Source: Candidatus Omnitrophota bacterium
GTDB lineage: Bacteria > Omnitrophota > Gorgyraeia > Gygaellales > Profunditerraquicolaceae
Direction: 5' to 3'
Length of the DNA stretch: 5,489 bases
Assembly: GCA_028687525.1 (NCBI GenBank)
Contig: JAQTZX010000107.1
Location: forward strand, 1 to 5,489
Shown: one piece after another, positions 4,081 to 5,489 of the stretch
How the letters are laid out: each line of letters opens with the position of its first letter
Numbering within the stretch: the stretch's first letter is position 1
Program-made: the position numbers and the translations under genes
Notes under the pieces: generated by a model
What the model saw: only the letters and a program-made list of their open reading frames with translations
What the model was told of the DNA's origin: nothing
Database searches by the model: none

Positions 4081-5489
4081 ACGCCATTCCTGAATCGATA
4101 TCCAAAAACCGCCGGCTTCTGCAGTCCATACTCGATATCGCGGCGAAGAAAAAAATATCCCTCTATCTGGTAGGCGGGATACTCCGCGATTCCTTCCTGA
4201 ACCGGGAAAAAGAAAATCCCGATATAGATTTTTGCCTTAAACGGGGAGCTATCGCGCTGGCCCGGGAAACGGCCGGGGTTTTACGGGCGGGGTTCGTTGT
4301 ACTGGATGAGGAACACGGGTGCGGCCGGGTGGTGAAGCAAATAGGCCGGCAGGTGTATACTTTTGATTTTACCGATTTTCGCGGGAAAGACCTTGAAGAT
4401 GATCTTTTGCACCGCGATTTTACCGTGAACAGCATGGCGATGGAATTGGGGGCTTTGCTTCGGGCGAATAAACCATCCGTAGGCCCGCTTATCGATCCGT
4501 GGGGAGGCCGCCGCGATATCCGCTCTCGTACCATCCGTCTGGTGCATAAATCCGGGTTCGATGAGGATCCGCTGCGGATCCTGCGCGCGTTCAGCTTTGC
4601 AGCGTTGCTCGGATTTCGGATCGAGGATAAAACTTTGAAACTGGCCCGTGCGAAACGCGGAAAGATCGTTTCTGTTTCCTGGGAGCGGATACGGGATGAA
4701 CTTTTTAAAATTTTGTCAACGCAACGGACTCACGATTTCTTGCTCCGGCTCGATAAAAACGGAATCCTGGAGCTTTTGTTTCCCGAAATAGCGCCCATGC
4801 GGGCTATGAAACAGGGGAAATATCATTCTTTGGATGTATGGGGGCATACCATGGAGACGGTCAGGCATCTGGAGCTGTGTATGAAGAGTTTCGGGAAGAG
4901 GCCGGAGATCGGAGCGTATCTGGATGAGGAAATATCTTCCGGCCGCCGCCGGCGCGAACTATTGAAATTAGCGGCCCTGTTGCATGATATAGGAAAACCG
5001 GAAACCCTGCGCGTGGAAAAAGGAAAAGTGCAATTTCACGGGCATGAACGGGTGGGGTCGCAGATGTTCAGGGGTATCGGAGCGCGTATGAAGCTTGCCA
5101 ATGAAGAGGTGCGGTTTGTACGGCAGATAATTTTTATGCATCTGAGGCCGGGCTATCTGGTGACTAATCCGGTGGTGACGCCGCGCGCGAAATTCAGGTT
5201 TTTCCGTGATGCGGGAATGGAGGCGGCAAGTATACTCCTGCTTTCTCTGGCGGATCAGCGTTCCACCAGGGGGTATCCGACGCTTGAAAGATCGCGCGGC
5301 CGGCACGAACGCACGGGGCGGGCTTTGATCCGGGAATATTTTTATAAGCAAAAGGAAGTCAATCCCGGCCGTCTGGTTAACGGGCATGATATTATCAAAG
5401 AATTCGGCCTGCAGCCGTCGCCGGAGATCGGGAAAATTTTAAGGGACCTTGAGGAATTACAGGCAATCGGGAAAGTCAGGACCAAGGCG
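4077..5489 (+). CDS. CCA tRNA nucleotidyltransferase / poly(A) polymerase family enzyme with HD domain; 3' partial
   Basis: The frame from ATG 4077 is open for 471 codons to the last base. It is a class II nucleotidyltransferase, the family that adds CCA, CC or A to tRNA 3' ends or poly(A) tails to RNA. The head domain has LVGGILRD (Gly33, Gly34), metal-binding Asp49 and Asp51 in PDIDF, LEDDLLHRDFTVNSMAM (His112-Arg113-Asp114), LIDPWGGRRDI, the nucleotide-recognition motif EDPLR (Glu163-Arg167), and SWERIRDELFKIL. An HD phosphohydrolase-type domain follows, with His257, His303-Asp304, His321/His323 and His355. The tail LVNGHDIIKEFGLQPSPEIG is the usual C-terminal block, so perhaps only 10-30 residues are missing. 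The first HRD residue is more often Arg in CCA enzymes. Motifs alone do not tell a full CCA-adding enzyme from a CC-adding, A-adding or poly(A) enzyme. An in-frame TGA at 4074-4076 fixes the start; no Shine-Dalgarno is visible, so translation may depend on coupling. Confidence 0.93.
   Translation, partial: MNAIPESISKNRRLLQSILDIAAKKKISLYLVGGILRDSFLNREKENPDIDFCLKRGAIALARETAGVLRAGFVVLDEEHGCGRVVKQIGRQVYTFDFTDFRGKDLEDDLLHRDFTVNSMAMELGALLRANKPSVGPLIDPWGGRRDIRSRTIRLVHKSGFDEDPLRILRAFSFAALLGFRIEDKTLKLARAKRGKIVSVSWERIRDELFKILSTQRTHDFLLRLDKNGILELLFPEIAPMRAMKQGKYHSLDVWGHTMETVRHLELCMKSFGKRPEIGAYLDEEISSGRRRRELLKLAALLHDIGKPETLRVEKGKVQFHGHERVGSQMFRGIGARMKLANEEVRFVRQIIFMHLRPGYLVTNPVVTPRAKFRFFRDAGMEAASILLLSLADQRSTRGYPTLERSRGRHERTGRALIREYFYKQKEVNPGRLVNGHDIIKEFGLQPSPEIGKILRDLEELQAIGKVRTKA

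Noticed and set aside
4163..4547. Overlapping minus-strand frames of 123 and 88 residues
   Set aside because: They lie wholly inside the + strand nucleotidyltransferase gene, whose catalytic motifs are unmistakable in this interval; their translations are low-complexity and match nothing I know.
4968..5387. Minus-strand frame of 139 residues
   Set aside because: It is antisense to the HD domain of the nucleotidyltransferase, which has conserved His-Asp residues here; no plausible independent product.
2..5489. NrdR box (ACACTATATATTGTG-like) near nrdR or elsewhere
   Set aside because: Reading the spacers and the nrdR upstream region by eye, I found no convincing copy; a scored motif scan would be needed to exclude a weak one.

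Overview
The window is a compact, one-strand (+) bacterial housekeeping operon of moderate GC content. It holds seven genes, cut at both ends. In order: a TsaC/Sua5-type threonylcarbamoyl-AMP synthase domain fused in frame to a low-molecular-weight phosphatase (5' end missing), rpiB, glyA, a dCMP deaminase, nrdR, a BFN-domain (DUF151) nuclease-family protein, and an HD-domain CCA-adding/poly(A) polymerase family enzyme (3' end missing). The last gene stays open to the final base of the window (4077-5489), and the long minus-strand frames inside it are shadows. The order sua5 / ywlE-like phosphatase / rpiB / glyA recalls the ywlC-ywlE-rpiB-glyA neighbourhood of Bacillus subtilis. However, the fusion and the continuation into dCMP deaminase, nrdR and BFN are not Bacillus-like. 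From recollection of such layouts I lean towards an uncultured bacterium such as Candidatus Omnitrophota, or another PVC or deltaproteobacterial relative. That is a low-confidence inference with no database support.

Layout. Positions 2-766 encode the fused tRNA-modification/phosphatase protein. A 48-nt spacer follows, with a perfect 7-bp inverted repeat and a strong ribosome binding site, leading into rpiB (815-1276). rpiB overlaps glyA (1273-2520) by ATGA, and glyA overlaps the deaminase gene (2517-3020) in the same way. After 33 nt comes nrdR (3054-3530), then after 20 nt bfn (3551-3961). Between bfn and the nucleotidyltransferase lies a 116-nt AT-richer stretch. It contains a single reading frame that begins in an ATGA overlap with bfn and ends in an ATGA overlap with the nucleotidyltransferase, but it is interrupted by one TAA. 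I read this as the probable scar of a lost gene. No other stretch without a gene exceeds 120 bases.

How the genes fit together. RpiB supplies ribose 5-phosphate, GlyA makes 5,10-methylene-THF, and dCMP deaminase makes dUMP, the thymidylate synthase substrate. NrdR represses ribonucleotide reductase genes in response to nucleotide state. The central block is therefore a dNTP/one-carbon supply cluster with its regulator. The outer genes both mature tRNA: t6A37 synthesis at the left and 3'-end nucleotide addition at the right.

No clear novel defence or mobile system is present: there is no CRISPR array, IS element, integrase, tRNA or rRNA. The best leads are the TsaC-phosphatase fusion, whose phosphatase half carries protein-arginine-phosphatase-like signatures, and the apparent gene scar at 3958-4080.
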